Origin: Myxococcales bacterium
Lineage (GTDB): Bacteria > Myxococcota_A > Polyangia > Nannocystales > Nannocystaceae
Assembly: GCA_020633315.1 (NCBI GenBank)
Contig: JACKDV010000003.1
Coordinates: 496,001-560,000, forward strand
DNA: 64,000 nucleotides
Reading direction: 5' to 3'
The notes under the pieces are model-generated. The model saw only the letters and a list, made by a program, of their open reading frames with translations. It was not told the DNA's origin and searched no databases. The stretch's first letter is position 1, and every line of letters starts with the position of its first letter. Of the stretch, positions 1 to 10,004 are shown in pieces. The position numbers and the translations under genes were made by a program.

Positions 1-2502
<2,502 letters not shown>

Positions 2503-2603
2503 GATGGTCTCGTACCACGTTCGGCCGGGTCGGCGGGTGCGCCGGTCGCGGGCGAGCCCGAGGCCTCGACGCCCGGGGCCGCGGTGGTGATAGGGATCGG
2601 GGG

Positions 2604-4253
2604 ATGGCGACCACCAAGCCCAGGCCCAAGGCCCCGAAGGCGAAGCGAGCCCCGGCGAGCTCGGGCGGGATGCCTCGCTTCCCTTCGATCCTGCGGCGCT
2701 TCGCGGCCACGCTCGACATCGACGCGCCGATCGAGATCCACGATCGCTGGCACACCGAGGAGCCGCGGCACTGGGGGCTGCCGCCGCAGGTGGCGGCCCT
2801 CTTCCCGGTGCTCGCCCAGACCAAGGATGGCTCGCTGCTGGCACGCTGGCAGCTCGAGGGGGTGCGGCCCGCGGCACAGCCAATCGTGATGCTGGGCTCG
2901 GAGGGCGAGCGGGGGGTGATCGCCGATTCCCTCGCGGCGCTGCTGCATGCGATCGCCCGCGGCTGGACCCCGTGGGATCTGCTGCGCCTGGCCACCAAGC
3001 CCTCGGGGCGCCGCAACGGCGAGGCCATCGCACGGCTGGAGGCGGAGGGCATCCCGTTCTCGCGGGGGATCGCCAAGGCGGTGGAGCGAGCCCAGCTCGC
3101 CCATCCCGAGCTGCACGACCTGCTGGATCAGCAGGCGGAGCGCGAGCCGGCGCCGCAGCGCACGAAGAAGTCGAAGGCGAAGAGCACGGCCAAGTCGGCG
3201 ACCAAGGCCGCCAGGCCCGGGCGCGGCTCCGCGGCCACGACCACGAGCACGCGCACCGTCGCCCAGCTCGCCACCTGGAGGTTCCGCGTCTCGGCCATCT
3301 CCACCCCCACGTCGCCGACGATCACCCCCGCTCTGCTCGTGACCGTGATCGACGATCGCCTCGTCGCCCTGCGCCGCGCCGACGGCAAGCAGGCGTGGAG
3401 CCGCACGCTGGCCGACAACGCGTGGTACTCCCCCACCCTGGCCGACGACGAGCTGCTGCTCGGCGACTCCACCGGCACCGTGCACGCGGTGGAGCTGGCC
3501 ACCGGGGCGCTGCGCTGGCAGGCCACGCTGGGCGGCATGATCAACGGCGCGCCGGCAGTGGGATCGCAAACGGTGGTGGTGGGCTCGGGCGACGGCGAGG
3601 TCCATGGCCTGGACCGCCGCACGGGGAAGGAGCGCTGGCGCTTCCGCTCGGAGCGCGCGGGCGACGAGGGGGAATTCGACGGGACCATCGTGCGCTTCGG
3701 CGCGCTGGGGCTCAACACCAGCCAGACGGGCGAGCTGCTGGCCTGGGAGCTCGACACGGGGCGCGTGGCGTGGCGTCAGAGCTACGCCCCCCTGCGCCCG
3801 ATCGCCTCGGACACGCGGGTGCATGCGATCGCGGGTGCAGCCATGGTGCAGTGGCTCGAGGGCAAGCGCTGGGGCGTGCACCGGGTGGATCCCACCGACG
3901 GCCGCGCCCAGTGGTCGGCCCCGGTGAGCGACCCCATCGTGGGCGTGCTGGGTGACGAGGCGCTCACGCTGGTCGTGACGCTCGAGGGCCTGCACGCCTT
4001 CGCCACCGCCGACGGCACGCCGCGCTGGACGCTGCGCGAGAAGGACACCTGGGGCGCGGCCCGTCTCGATTCCGAGAGCCTGCTGGTGATCACCCGCCAC
4101 CAGCTCCTGCGGGTGGACCCGGCCACGGGCACGGTGCGCCAGCGCAGCGCGCCGCAGACCACGGTCTACCTCGACTCGATCCACGTGGCCGAGGGCGAGA
4201 GCTTCGTGACCACCTTCGACGGCGTGCTGCGCCTGGATCCCTCGCGGCTCTAG
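2604..4253 (+). CDS. PQQ-like beta-propeller protein with distinct N-terminal domain
   Basis: 549 residues. From about residue 225 there are roughly seven outer-strand repeats of the pattern (V/L)xxLDxxTGxxxW (for example GKERWRF, GALRWQA, GTPRWTL), as in PQQ/pyrrolo-quinoline-type beta-propellers used as binding scaffolds. Residues 20-125 form a separate domain with an LGSEGERG motif that weakly recalls SMI1/KNR4 (SUKH) proteins. A Lys/Ala-rich linker (about 180-215) joins the two. No signal peptide is visible, so it is probably cytoplasmic, which is unusual for PQQ-repeat proteins. It lies divergent to the M16 protease and convergent with the host-attachment-family gene 5 bp away. The propeller call is good; the N-terminal assignment is tentative and no ligand can be named. 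Confidence 0.8.
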   Translation: MATTKPRPKAPKAKRAPASSGGMPRFPSILRRFAATLDIDAPIEIHDRWHTEEPRHWGLPPQVAALFPVLAQTKDGSLLARWQLEGVRPAAQPIVMLGSEGERGVIADSLAALLHAIARGWTPWDLLRLATKPSGRRNGEAIARLEAEGIPFSRGIAKAVERAQLAHPELHDLLDQQAEREPAPQRTKKSKAKSTAKSATKAARPGRGSAATTTSTRTVAQLATWRFRVSAISTPTSPTITPALLVTVIDDRLVALRRADGKQAWSRTLADNAWYSPTLADDELLLGDSTGTVHAVELATGALRWQATLGGMINGAPAVGSQTVVVGSGDGEVHGLDRRTGKERWRFRSERAGDEGEFDGTIVRFGALGLNTSQTGELLAWELDTGRVAWRQSYAPLRPIASDTRVHAIAGAAMVQWLEGKRWGVHRVDPTDGRAQWSAPVSDPIVGVLGDEALTLVVTLEGLHAFATADGTPRWTLREKDTWGAARLDSESLLVITRHQLLRVDPATGTVRQRSAPQTTVYLDSIHVAEGESFVTTFDGVLRLDPSRL

Positions 4254-4258
4254 GTATC

Positions 4259-4765
4259 TCAGCCCATGCGCCGGGGCGGGGGCTCGCCCTGCGGCCAGGC
4301 CTCGGCGGGGATCCGGTGCTCGAGCTCGTGCTCGGGCAGGCGCGAGAGATCGTGGGCATCCTCGGCCACCACCAGGCGGCGCGTGGCCGGATCGAGAGCC
4401 CGACGCAGGCGGCCGAGGAAGGCCGGCGCCGCCACCAGCAGCAGAGCGTCGAAGCGACCCGCCATGCGCCCGTGCTGCAGGACGGCGGCCACCTCCTTGG
4501 CGAGCAGCTCGTGCTGGTGGTCGGAGGGATCGGTGGACGCCGCCATGCTGTGCACGCCGTGCCCCACCCGCTGGTGTCCGGTGCCGGCGCGATCGGACCA
4601 GCGCTCGTGGTCTCGCAGCCGATCGATCGTCAGCTCGTAGCCCAGCACCGAGCGCAGGCCCGGCGCATGATGATGGGACTCGAAGATCCGGGCGCGCGCA
4701 CCATCGGCCACGACCACCCAGCGGCCCGTGGCGGCCTCGTCGGGAGGCACGAATTCAACGTCCAT
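4259..4765 (-). CDS. Host attachment protein family (baeRF-like) protein
   Basis: 168 residues from the ATG at 4765; the frame is open further upstream, but the homology begins at MDVEFVPPDE. The signature WVVVADGARARIFE sits near the N-terminus, followed by a basic, polar middle with a DRAGTGHQRVGHG stretch. A C-terminal half contains FDALLLVAAPAFLGRLR and a VVAEDAHDLS motif. This layout matches the family annotated as host attachment protein, named from a plant-adherence gene and related in fold to bacterial release-factor-like (baeRF) proteins. The actual function in free-living bacteria is not settled. It is convergent with the propeller gene. No signal peptide or membrane segment is seen. 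Confidence 0.75.
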   Translation of the reverse strand: MDVEFVPPDEAATGRWVVVADGARARIFESHHHAPGLRSVLGYELTIDRLRDHERWSDRAGTGHQRVGHGVHSMAASTDPSDHQHELLAKEVAAVLQHGRMAGRFDALLLVAAPAFLGRLRRALDPATRRLVVAEDAHDLSRLPEHELEHRIPAEAWPQGEPPPRRMG

Positions 4766-4834
4766 GCTCGGCAGCTTGCATCCGCATGCCGAGACCGCGA
4801 CCCGCAATCCCTGCGCCGCGACCGACCCGCAGGA

Positions 4835-5251
4835 TCAGCCCCCTGGATCGACGCAGACCATGGACTGGCACGCGAGGCCGGGATCACACCCGCCGCCGGG
4901 GGTGCAGGGGCAGCCCTCGCTGCCCACGGGGCATCCGCCGCCCACGTCGACGCAGAGCTCCGAGAGACAGGTGAGGCCGGGATCACAGCCACCGCCGGGG
5001 GTGCAGGAGCAGCCCTCGGCCCCGGGCACACAGGGGCCGGTGGTGCCGTCCGAGCCGGTGCCATCCATGCCGGCGGTGGAGCTCGCGGTGCCGCCGGTGC
5101 CCTCGGTGTCGGTGTCGCCGGTGTCGCTAGCGCCCGTGCCGGTGCCGGTAGCCCAGGTGGTGTGGGGCGCTCCGGTGTCGTCGGGGATCGGCTCCACCTC
5201 GAGGCAGGCCCCCACGCCGAGCAGGGCGATCAGGATGACGGCTCGGACCAC
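4835..5251 (-). CDS. Small Cys-rich lipoprotein with a duplicated Cys module
   Basis: 138 residues from a GTG at 5251. The N-terminus VRAVILIALLGVGAC carries a lipobox (VGAC, lipidated Cys16). A Thr/Gly/Asp-rich spacer (about residues 25-75) follows. The C-terminal half is two tandem copies of a ~32-residue module, each containing EGCxCTPGGGCDPGL and ending in CVD. Such Cys modules are common in the large lipoprotein sets of Nannocystineae-type myxobacteria and are usually surface exposed and disulphide bonded. The start codon overlaps the 3' end of the upstream LysR-like gene by 22 bp, so the two may be co-transcribed. No function is recognised. Confidence 0.7.
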   Translation of the reverse strand: MVRAVILIALLGVGACLEVEPIPDDTGAPHTTWATGTGTGASDTGDTDTEGTGGTASSTAGMDGTGSDGTTGPCVPGAEGCSCTPGGGCDPGLTCLSELCVDVGGGCPVGSEGCPCTPGGGCDPGLACQSMVCVDPGG

Positions 5252-5532
5252 GGCTCGTCCCTCCCCTCGGCGTCCTGCGGGTGCCGCAGCAGCTCGGGCA
5301 GCGCGTCGACCTGCGCGAGGATCCGCCGGGCCCGGGGCAGCAGCCGCTCGCCCGCCGGGCGCAGCCGCATGCCTCGTGGCGTGCGCTCGAACAGCTCCAG
5401 CCCCAGCTCCTCCTCGAGGCTGCGGATCCGTCGGGTGAGCGGCGGCTGGCTCAGGTGCAGCCGCTGCGCGGCCCGCCCCACGTGGCCTTCCTCGGCCACC
5501 GCGACGAAGGACTCGAGCTGGACCAGGGACAT
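5230..5532 (-). CDS. LysR-type winged-helix protein lacking the effector domain
   Basis: Only 100 residues. MSLVQLESFVAVAEEGHVGR begins a textbook LysR N-terminal DNA-binding domain, with the recognition-helix region RLHLSQPPLTRRIRSLEEEL and the wing FERTPRGMRL. A short acidic tail then ends the protein. Normal LysR regulators are about 300 residues with a periplasmic-binding-protein-like effector domain, and none follows here because the next frame is the lipoprotein. It therefore either binds DNA constitutively or is a remnant that kept an intact frame. It is divergent from map (91 bp between the starts), so that interval is a natural place for an operator. Confidence 0.75.
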   Translation of the reverse strand: MSLVQLESFVAVAEEGHVGRAAQRLHLSQPPLTRRIRSLEEELGLELFERTPRGMRLRPAGERLLPRARRILAQVDALPELLRHPQDAEGRDEPWSEPSS

Positions 5533-5623
5533 GGTGCTCCCTGGGTACCACGTCCGTCGCGGGCGGTGCGATGCCGAAACGGTATTGGACCTCGCCCCGT
5601 CGAGCGGCCCACGCTGCGGGCGC

Positions 5624-6394
5624 ATGGCGATCGTGCTGCACGACCCCGACGAGCTGGAGGCGATGCGCCGAGCCGGTCGCGTGGCGGCCCAGACCCTCGC
5701 GGCCGTAGCCGCTCGCATCCGCCCCGGCATCACCACGGCCGAGATCGACGCCTGGGTCCGGGAGGACACGGCCGCCCGCGGCGCCCGTCCCAGCCAGCTC
5801 GGCTACAAGGGCTTTCCCGCCGCGGTCTGCACCAGTCGCAACCACGTGGTCTGCCACGGGATCCCCTCGCCGCACGAGCGCGTGGAGGAGGGCGACATCA
5901 TCAACGTGGACGTGACCTCCGAGCTCGACGGCTTCCACGGCGACACGTCGATCACGGTGTGCGTGGGCAGCCCGGGGCCCCGGGCCCGGCACGTGGTGGA
6001 GGTGGCTCGACGCGGGCTCGCAGCGGGCATCGCCGCGGTGCGCCCGGGGGCGCGCCTGGGCGACGTGGGAGCGGCCATCGAGGCGCTGGCCCGACGCGAG
6101 GGCTGCTCGGTGGTGCGTGAATTCGGGGGCCACGGGATCGGACGCCGCATGCACATGCCTCCCCACGTGGCGCACCACGGCCCGGGCGGCCGCGGGCCCC
6201 GGCTGCGCGCGGGCATGACCTTCACCATCGAGCCGATGATCACGATCGGCGATCCCGAGATCCGCGTGCTGGCCGATGGCTGGACGGCGGTGACCGCCGA
6301 CGGCTCGCCCTCGGCCCAGTTCGAGCACACGGTGGCGGTGACCGCCGACGGCTGCGAGGTGCTGACCGAGCGGGTCGCTGGGTCCAACTCCTAG
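5624..6394 (+). CDS. map: Methionine aminopeptidase, type I
   Basis: 256 residues, normal for a bacterial type I enzyme without an N-terminal extension. It removes the initiator Met from nascent proteins using a dinuclear metal centre. The ligands are visible: D96 (INVDVTSELDG), D107 (HGDTS), the His of FGGHGIGRRMH, the Glu of FTIEPMI, and the Glu of FEHTVAV near the C-terminus. The substrate-side His is in the CHGIP motif. ATG at 5624 (MAIVLHDPDELEAM) matches the family N-terminus, although the frame stays open upstream. It is divergent from the LysR-like gene and followed 31 bp later by a lipoprotein gene. Confidence 0.96.
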   Translation: MAIVLHDPDELEAMRRAGRVAAQTLAAVAARIRPGITTAEIDAWVREDTAARGARPSQLGYKGFPAAVCTSRNHVVCHGIPSPHERVEEGDIINVDVTSELDGFHGDTSITVCVGSPGPRARHVVEVARRGLAAGIAAVRPGARLGDVGAAIEALARREGCSVVREFGGHGIGRRMHMPPHVAHHGPGGRGPRLRAGMTFTIEPMITIGDPEIRVLADGWTAVTADGSPSAQFEHTVAVTADGCEVLTERVAGSNS

Positions 6395-6425
6395 GCCCCG
6401 GCCGCGAACCTGCTACCGTAGGGGC

Positions 6426-7091
6426 ATGGTCTACCGTCCTTGGTCCCCTCCCCTCGTCTGCTGCTCCCTCTTGCTCCTGTGCCTGGGCTGCCCCGGGGAC
6501 GACGGCAGCGGCGAGGAGGGCAACGGCTCCACCGGCGCCACCTCGGCCACCGGTAGCTCCACCTCGGACGGCACCGGATCCTCGACCTCGGCGGCCGACG
6601 GCTCGTCCACCGCGGGCGAGGGCGGCGGCACCACGGGCTCCACCGTGGTCTGCGGCGAGAACACCTGCGCGGCCCAGGAGTACTGCGAGTGGAACGCCAA
6701 CTCCTGCGGCACCCAGGACTTCGACGAGGGCAGCTGCGCCGCGCGTCCCGAGGGCTGCACGGCCGACGAGAACCCGGTGTGCGGCTGCGACGGGCAGGTG
6801 TACAGCAACGAGTGCGTCGCCAACGAGGCGGGCGTGGACGTGGACGCCGACGGCGAGTGCGAGGCCCCCGAGGGCTACTTCCGCTGCGGCTACCGCTTCT
6901 GCGATCCCCAGGTGGCCTACTGCCAGCTCAGCGCCTCCGACGTGGGCGGCGAGCCCGACGGCTACACCTGCGTGCAGCCGACCGAGTGCAGCCCGATCGA
7001 GTGCGGCTGCCTCGACGCGGAGCCCTGCTTCGCCTTCGGCTGCGAGACCACCGAGGACGGCGGCGTCCTCATCGTGTGCCCGGGCGGCTGA
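6426..7091 (+). CDS. Lipoprotein with a Kazal-like domain
   Basis: 221 residues. A hydrophobic leader with a lipobox-like LCLGC places the lipidated Cys at 22. A ~50-residue Gly/Ser/Thr linker follows. The Cys-rich body contains a Kazal-type segment at about residues 111-145 (PVCGCDGQVYSNECVANEAG, closing with DGEC). Kazal domains typically inhibit serine proteases, but the short bacterial versions in lipoproteins are mostly of unknown role. The C-terminal ~75 residues hold eight further cysteines in no recognised fold. Likely outer-membrane anchored. Confidence 0.8.
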   Translation: MVYRPWSPPLVCCSLLLLCLGCPGDDGSGEEGNGSTGATSATGSSTSDGTGSSTSAADGSSTAGEGGGTTGSTVVCGENTCAAQEYCEWNANSCGTQDFDEGSCAARPEGCTADENPVCGCDGQVYSNECVANEAGVDVDADGECEAPEGYFRCGYRFCDPQVAYCQLSASDVGGEPDGYTCVQPTECSPIECGCLDAEPCFAFGCETTEDGGVLIVCPGG

Positions 7092-7125
7092 CGCCGCGCG
7101 AGGCGAGACCCGGCGCGCGGGTCGA

Positions 7126-7608
7126 TCACCGCGCGCCGTCGCCTTCCGCCTGCTCGCGCGCGAGGTAGTCGGCAAAGTGGTGGATGAACCGCTCCTGCGA
7201 GGTAGTCTGCACGTAGTAGCGGTTGATGCTGCGAATGCGCAGCAGCGCGCTCGAGGCGGTGCTGCCCATCGCCACCAGGCAGCACGCCGCGATGGTGCCG
7301 GTGCGACCCAGCCCCGCGCGGCAGTGCAGCAGCACGGGGCTCTCCTCCACTCGCTCGACCACCTCTCGACACAGGCGCGCGCAGTCCCGGGGCATGGGGA
7401 AGCCCATGTCCGGGATGGGGAAGTGCACGCACTCGAAGCCCCCGTGCTCGGCCAGCCCCGGCACGGGCTTCTCGGTGAGGGTGACGATGGTTGCGATTCC
7501 CTGGCGAGTGAGGAACTCGAGGTCCTCGTCGAGCTCGGCCAGCAGGCCCGGCCGGCCCGAGCCAGCGAGGCGACGATCGACGATCCAATTGAACGCGGGT
7601 AGCATCAT
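7126..7608 (-). CDS. Dual-specificity / tyrosine-type protein phosphatase
   Basis: 160 residues from the ATG at 7608, which overlaps the TGA of the upstream ABC gene (ATGA), with GGGGAGG just before it. The CX5R catalytic loop is HCRAGLGRTG with nucleophile C96 and R102. D67 in FPIPDMGFP is the candidate general acid. The compact single-domain size fits atypical dual-specificity phosphatases (CDKN3/DUSP-like). Translational coupling to the ABC-like ATPase and the Roadblock-like gene upstream suggests one signalling operon. The substrate, protein phospho-residue or otherwise, cannot be told from sequence. Confidence 0.88.
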   Translation of the reverse strand: MMLPAFNWIVDRRLAGSGRPGLLAELDEDLEFLTRQGIATIVTLTEKPVPGLAEHGGFECVHFPIPDMGFPMPRDCARLCREVVERVEESPVLLHCRAGLGRTGTIAACCLVAMGSTASSALLRIRSINRYYVQTTSQERFIHHFADYLAREQAEGDGAR

Positions 7609-8246
7609 CCTCCCCAAGTGAGCAGGTCTCGGGCGCGGGCGCAGGACGGGTTGGAGCGGACGCGGCTGGGCGGACCTTCGTCGAGCTTGTCCCCGTCCAC
7701 CAACAGCAGCAGGTGATCGGCCAGGCGATTGGCGAGGCCGAGGTTGTGGGTCACCAGGAGCACGGTCTGGCCTCGCATGCTCAGATCGCGGAGCACGAGG
7801 GTGAGAGCAGAGAGGTCCTGATCGTAGGCTCCGGCGTCGGGCTCGTCGAGCAACAACAGCTCGGCCTTGCTCGCCACGATGCGCCCGAGTCGGGCCAGCA
7901 TCGCAGGCTGCGTGAGCAGCTCTTGACGCAGCACCGAGAAGTCCATCCCCGCCTCGGACGCCCAGCGCTCGAGCTGCTCGGCCGCCTCGGCCAGGTCATC
8001 GAGCTCCGCGACGCCCCGGCGAGGCTGGGGCAGGCGCCAGGCCTCCACGGAGGGGATCTCACCCGTCCACCAGAGATCCGGTGGAGTCGAGCCCTCGAGC
8101 ACCCGCAGCAGCGTGCTCTTGCCGCTGGCTCCCGGCCCCAGGACCGCCGAGATCCGCCCCCGCGGGAGGCGAGCACTCAGATCGCGGATCGCGGTGCGGG
8201 GTCCGTAGCCGGCGCTCAGGTTGCGTAGCTCCAGCGGACCCTCCAT
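7605..8246 (-). CDS. ABC-type ATPase subunit with degenerate signature motif
   Basis: 213 residues. Walker A is GPGASGKST, Walker B is LLLLDEPDAG, and an H-loop VTHN follows. Where LSGGQ should lie, about 20 residues before Walker B, the sequence reads LLTQPAMLARLGRIV, so the signature is lost or highly diverged. No permease gene is adjacent. It starts with GAGGAGC upstream of the ATG at 8246, 9 bp after the Roadblock-like gene, and its stop overlaps the phosphatase start. Family membership is clear; a transport role is doubtful, and a regulatory or cargo-less ATPase is possible. Confidence 0.85.
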   Translation of the reverse strand: MEGPLELRNLSAGYGPRTAIRDLSARLPRGRISAVLGPGASGKSTLLRVLEGSTPPDLWWTGEIPSVEAWRLPQPRRGVAELDDLAEAAEQLERWASEAGMDFSVLRQELLTQPAMLARLGRIVASKAELLLLDEPDAGAYDQDLSALTLVLRDLSMRGQTVLLVTHNLGLANRLADHLLLLVDGDKLDEGPPSRVRSNPSCARARDLLTWGG

Positions 8247-8255
8247 CGGCGCTCC

Positions 8256-8651
8256 TCAGGGGGCTTCCGCGGCCACCACCGCTCGCGTCTTCACCAGGGC
8301 GAGGCCGAGGTTCACGTCGTTCCGACAAATCACCACCGCCACCGTGTCCTGGTGCTGCTTGAGGCGGGCGAAGACGTGCACGAGGTTGGTGGACATCACG
8401 ATGATCTCCTTGAAGTAGCGCTCGCTGGTCTGGACCCCGCGTACCCGCTTGAAGGTGTTCTCGATCTGCGTGACGTTGTCGCCCTCGAACAGATCCTTGG
8501 TGGCGGCGGCGACCAGATCGAGCACCTCCTGCGGGTGGGAGTCCACCGTCTTGACCCCCAGCAGCATGCCGGTGCCCATGTCGACCACGCCGGCCGCGAC
8601 GGCCTTGGGTACATCATTCATCAGCTTGACCAGGATCGTATCCACGCTCAT
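8256..8651 (-). CDS. Roadblock/LC7-like small protein
   Basis: 131 residues, no signal peptide. The order of elements fits a Roadblock/LC7 alpha-beta fold: an N-terminal helix (VDTILVKLMNDVPKAVAAGV), a beta hairpin (VDMGTGMLLGVK), a long helix (VLDLVAAATKDLFEG), then paired strands (FKEIIVMSTNLVHVFAR and DTVAVVICR). In myxobacteria such proteins act as partners of MglA-type GTPases. It is the first gene of a three-gene minus-strand set with the ABC-like ATPase and the phosphatase. The assignment rests on pattern, not on a diagnostic residue. Confidence 0.55.
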   Translation of the reverse strand: MSVDTILVKLMNDVPKAVAAGVVDMGTGMLLGVKTVDSHPQEVLDLVAAATKDLFEGDNVTQIENTFKRVRGVQTSERYFKEIIVMSTNLVHVFARLKQHQDTVAVVICRNDVNLGLALVKTRAVVAAEAP

Positions 8652-8868
8652 GTGTTCGTTCTGCCTTTCCTTCTATTGGACTCTGGATGGTGGGGGCGCC
8701 TCGCTGGCGCATGGAAGACCGAGGGACGGCGGAATCGGCCGTCACCCCGGGGTCGGGAGTGCTGCCAAGGGGCCGGATCTCGAGACGAGAGCCGCTCGAT
8801 GCCGATGCGCGAGGCAGCGGCACCGCCCGTGATGGTGACGAATGACGAGTAGGTGAGCAAACAACTGG

Positions 8869-8887
8869 CTAGGAGCCTGTCTCCTAG
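8869..8887 (-). terminator. Hairpin overlapping the stop of the 341-aa gene
   Basis: CTAGGAG and CTCCTAG form a perfect 7-bp inverted repeat with a 5-nt loop, and the stop codon (8884-8886) lies in one arm. Downstream on the minus strand the sequence is only mildly T-rich (CCAGTTGTTTG). It could end transcription ahead of the 232-bp gap before the Roadblock-like gene. Apart from this hairpin I see nothing definite in that gap (8652-8883). Confidence 0.45.
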
Positions 8888-9909
8888 TGGGCGGAAGCCG
8901 AGATCTGCTCCAGCACCCGGGTCACCGGGGGCATCCACGCGCGGGGGTGCAGCTCGACGGAGCCGTCGATCAGCGCATCGAGCTCTGGATCGCGGCCGCG
9001 AATGGTGTAGAGCACGCGGGGGAGCTCTACGTCCTCCACCGCAGGGTGTGCGAGCTTCCGCTCCAGGCGAGCGAGCACGGCCCGGTCGTGCTCGAGCAGC
9101 ACCGGTCGTTGGTTGACCTCCATCAGCAGGGCCGCGAACGCCGATGCATCACTCAGCAGCCGGCGCCCCTCTTCCTCGTCGGGGTTCCTCAGCCAGTCCA
9201 TCATGCGACGCTGGATCCTCCGGATCCCGATCCGGTCCTTCACCCGGAGCTCCTGGTAGACGTCCCGCCCCACGAGCATGGCGACCCCCGTCCCGGCGAG
9301 CCGAATCCCCACCACGAGGTCCTCGGCCGCGCGCGCCTCTGCGTTCTCGAGGGAGGACATGAGCGAGCGGAACGCGTGCCGGGTGAGGACCGCGATCTCT
9401 CGCTCGGTCTGGATGACGTGCTCGAAGACGCTAGTGCAACCCTCTTCCTCGCACAGGACCAGCTCCACCCCGCCCGACGCCTCCAGCACGCGCCGCCGGG
9501 TCGAGCAGCACTCCGACAGGATGCTCCACTCGTCGTCGTGATCCTCCGCCACATCGATGGCGGCCCGCTTGCGATTGAGCTCCCAGCGCGCCATGAACGA
9601 GACGTCGGCGATTCGCTGCGAGGCGCTCGGGCCCTGGGGCTCGGGAGCCTCCATGAGCTCCTCGAACACGGCCTCGAACACCCCCGAGTCGGCCGCCCCC
9701 TGCTCCATCGACGGGCCCTCGTAGCGCGCCAGCAGCTGGTCGAGCACCCCGACGGCATCGTCGACCGTCGCGTGGACCTCGGGGACGAGCTCCCTGCAGA
9801 TCAGCTCGCGGGACATGAGCTCGTACCTCCGGGTATCGAGCCCCCGCGCGCGTTCTGCCGCCCTACGGAGCCCATGCTGTAGCTCGCGGACCTCCTCGAC
9901 GCATACCAT
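8884..9909 (-). CDS. Hypothetical protein, unrecognised
   Basis: 341 residues from the ATG at 9909. This start is chosen over the in-frame ATG at 9915 because GGAGGT (9916-9921) is then 6 nt away. The protein is charged and helical, rich in Glu and Arg, with no signal peptide or membrane segment. Scattered cysteines occur near residues 135-165 (SECCSTRRR, VLCEEEGCT). It ends in an acidic then aromatic stretch (LHPRAWMPPVTRVLEQI). It lies immediately downstream of a response regulator/histidine kinase pair on the same strand, but a hairpin and a candidate promoter separate them, so it may be a target rather than a partner. No family recognised. Confidence 0.75.
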   Translation of the reverse strand: MVCVEEVRELQHGLRRAAERARGLDTRRYELMSRELICRELVPEVHATVDDAVGVLDQLLARYEGPSMEQGAADSGVFEAVFEELMEAPEPQGPSASQRIADVSFMARWELNRKRAAIDVAEDHDDEWSILSECCSTRRRVLEASGGVELVLCEEEGCTSVFEHVIQTEREIAVLTRHAFRSLMSSLENAEARAAEDLVVGIRLAGTGVAMLVGRDVYQELRVKDRIGIRRIQRRMMDWLRNPDEEEGRRLLSDASAFAALLMEVNQRPVLLEHDRAVLARLERKLAHPAVEDVELPRVLYTIRGRDPELDALIDGSVELHPRAWMPPVTRVLEQISASAH

Positions 9910-9930
9910 CACCATACCTCCGCAAACATA

Positions 9931-9959
9931 GTTATCGGGACCACGGCACTTACGATCAA
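9931..9959 (-). promoter_or_regulatory. Candidate sigma-70-type promoter for the 341-aa gene
   Basis: On the minus strand TTGATC (9954-9959) and GATAAC (9931-9936) are 17 nt apart, in an unusually AT-rich 60-bp patch for this window. Predicted transcription would start near 9924, just upstream of the GGAGGT ribosome site. Inferred from consensus only. Confidence 0.35.
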
Positions 9960-9983
9960 TGACCACAACCAGTCATTCGAAAT

Positions 9984-10004
9984 GGTTAGGGGCAACCCTT
10001 AACC
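9984..10004 (-). terminator. Hairpin at the end of the histidine kinase gene
   Basis: GGTTA-GGG(G)-CAA-CCC-T-TAACC forms an 8-bp stem with small bulges, and the kinase stop codon (9999-10001) is inside it. Downstream on the minus strand is a short ATTTCG stretch rather than a true T-run. Likely a weak or attenuating terminator. Confidence 0.4.
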
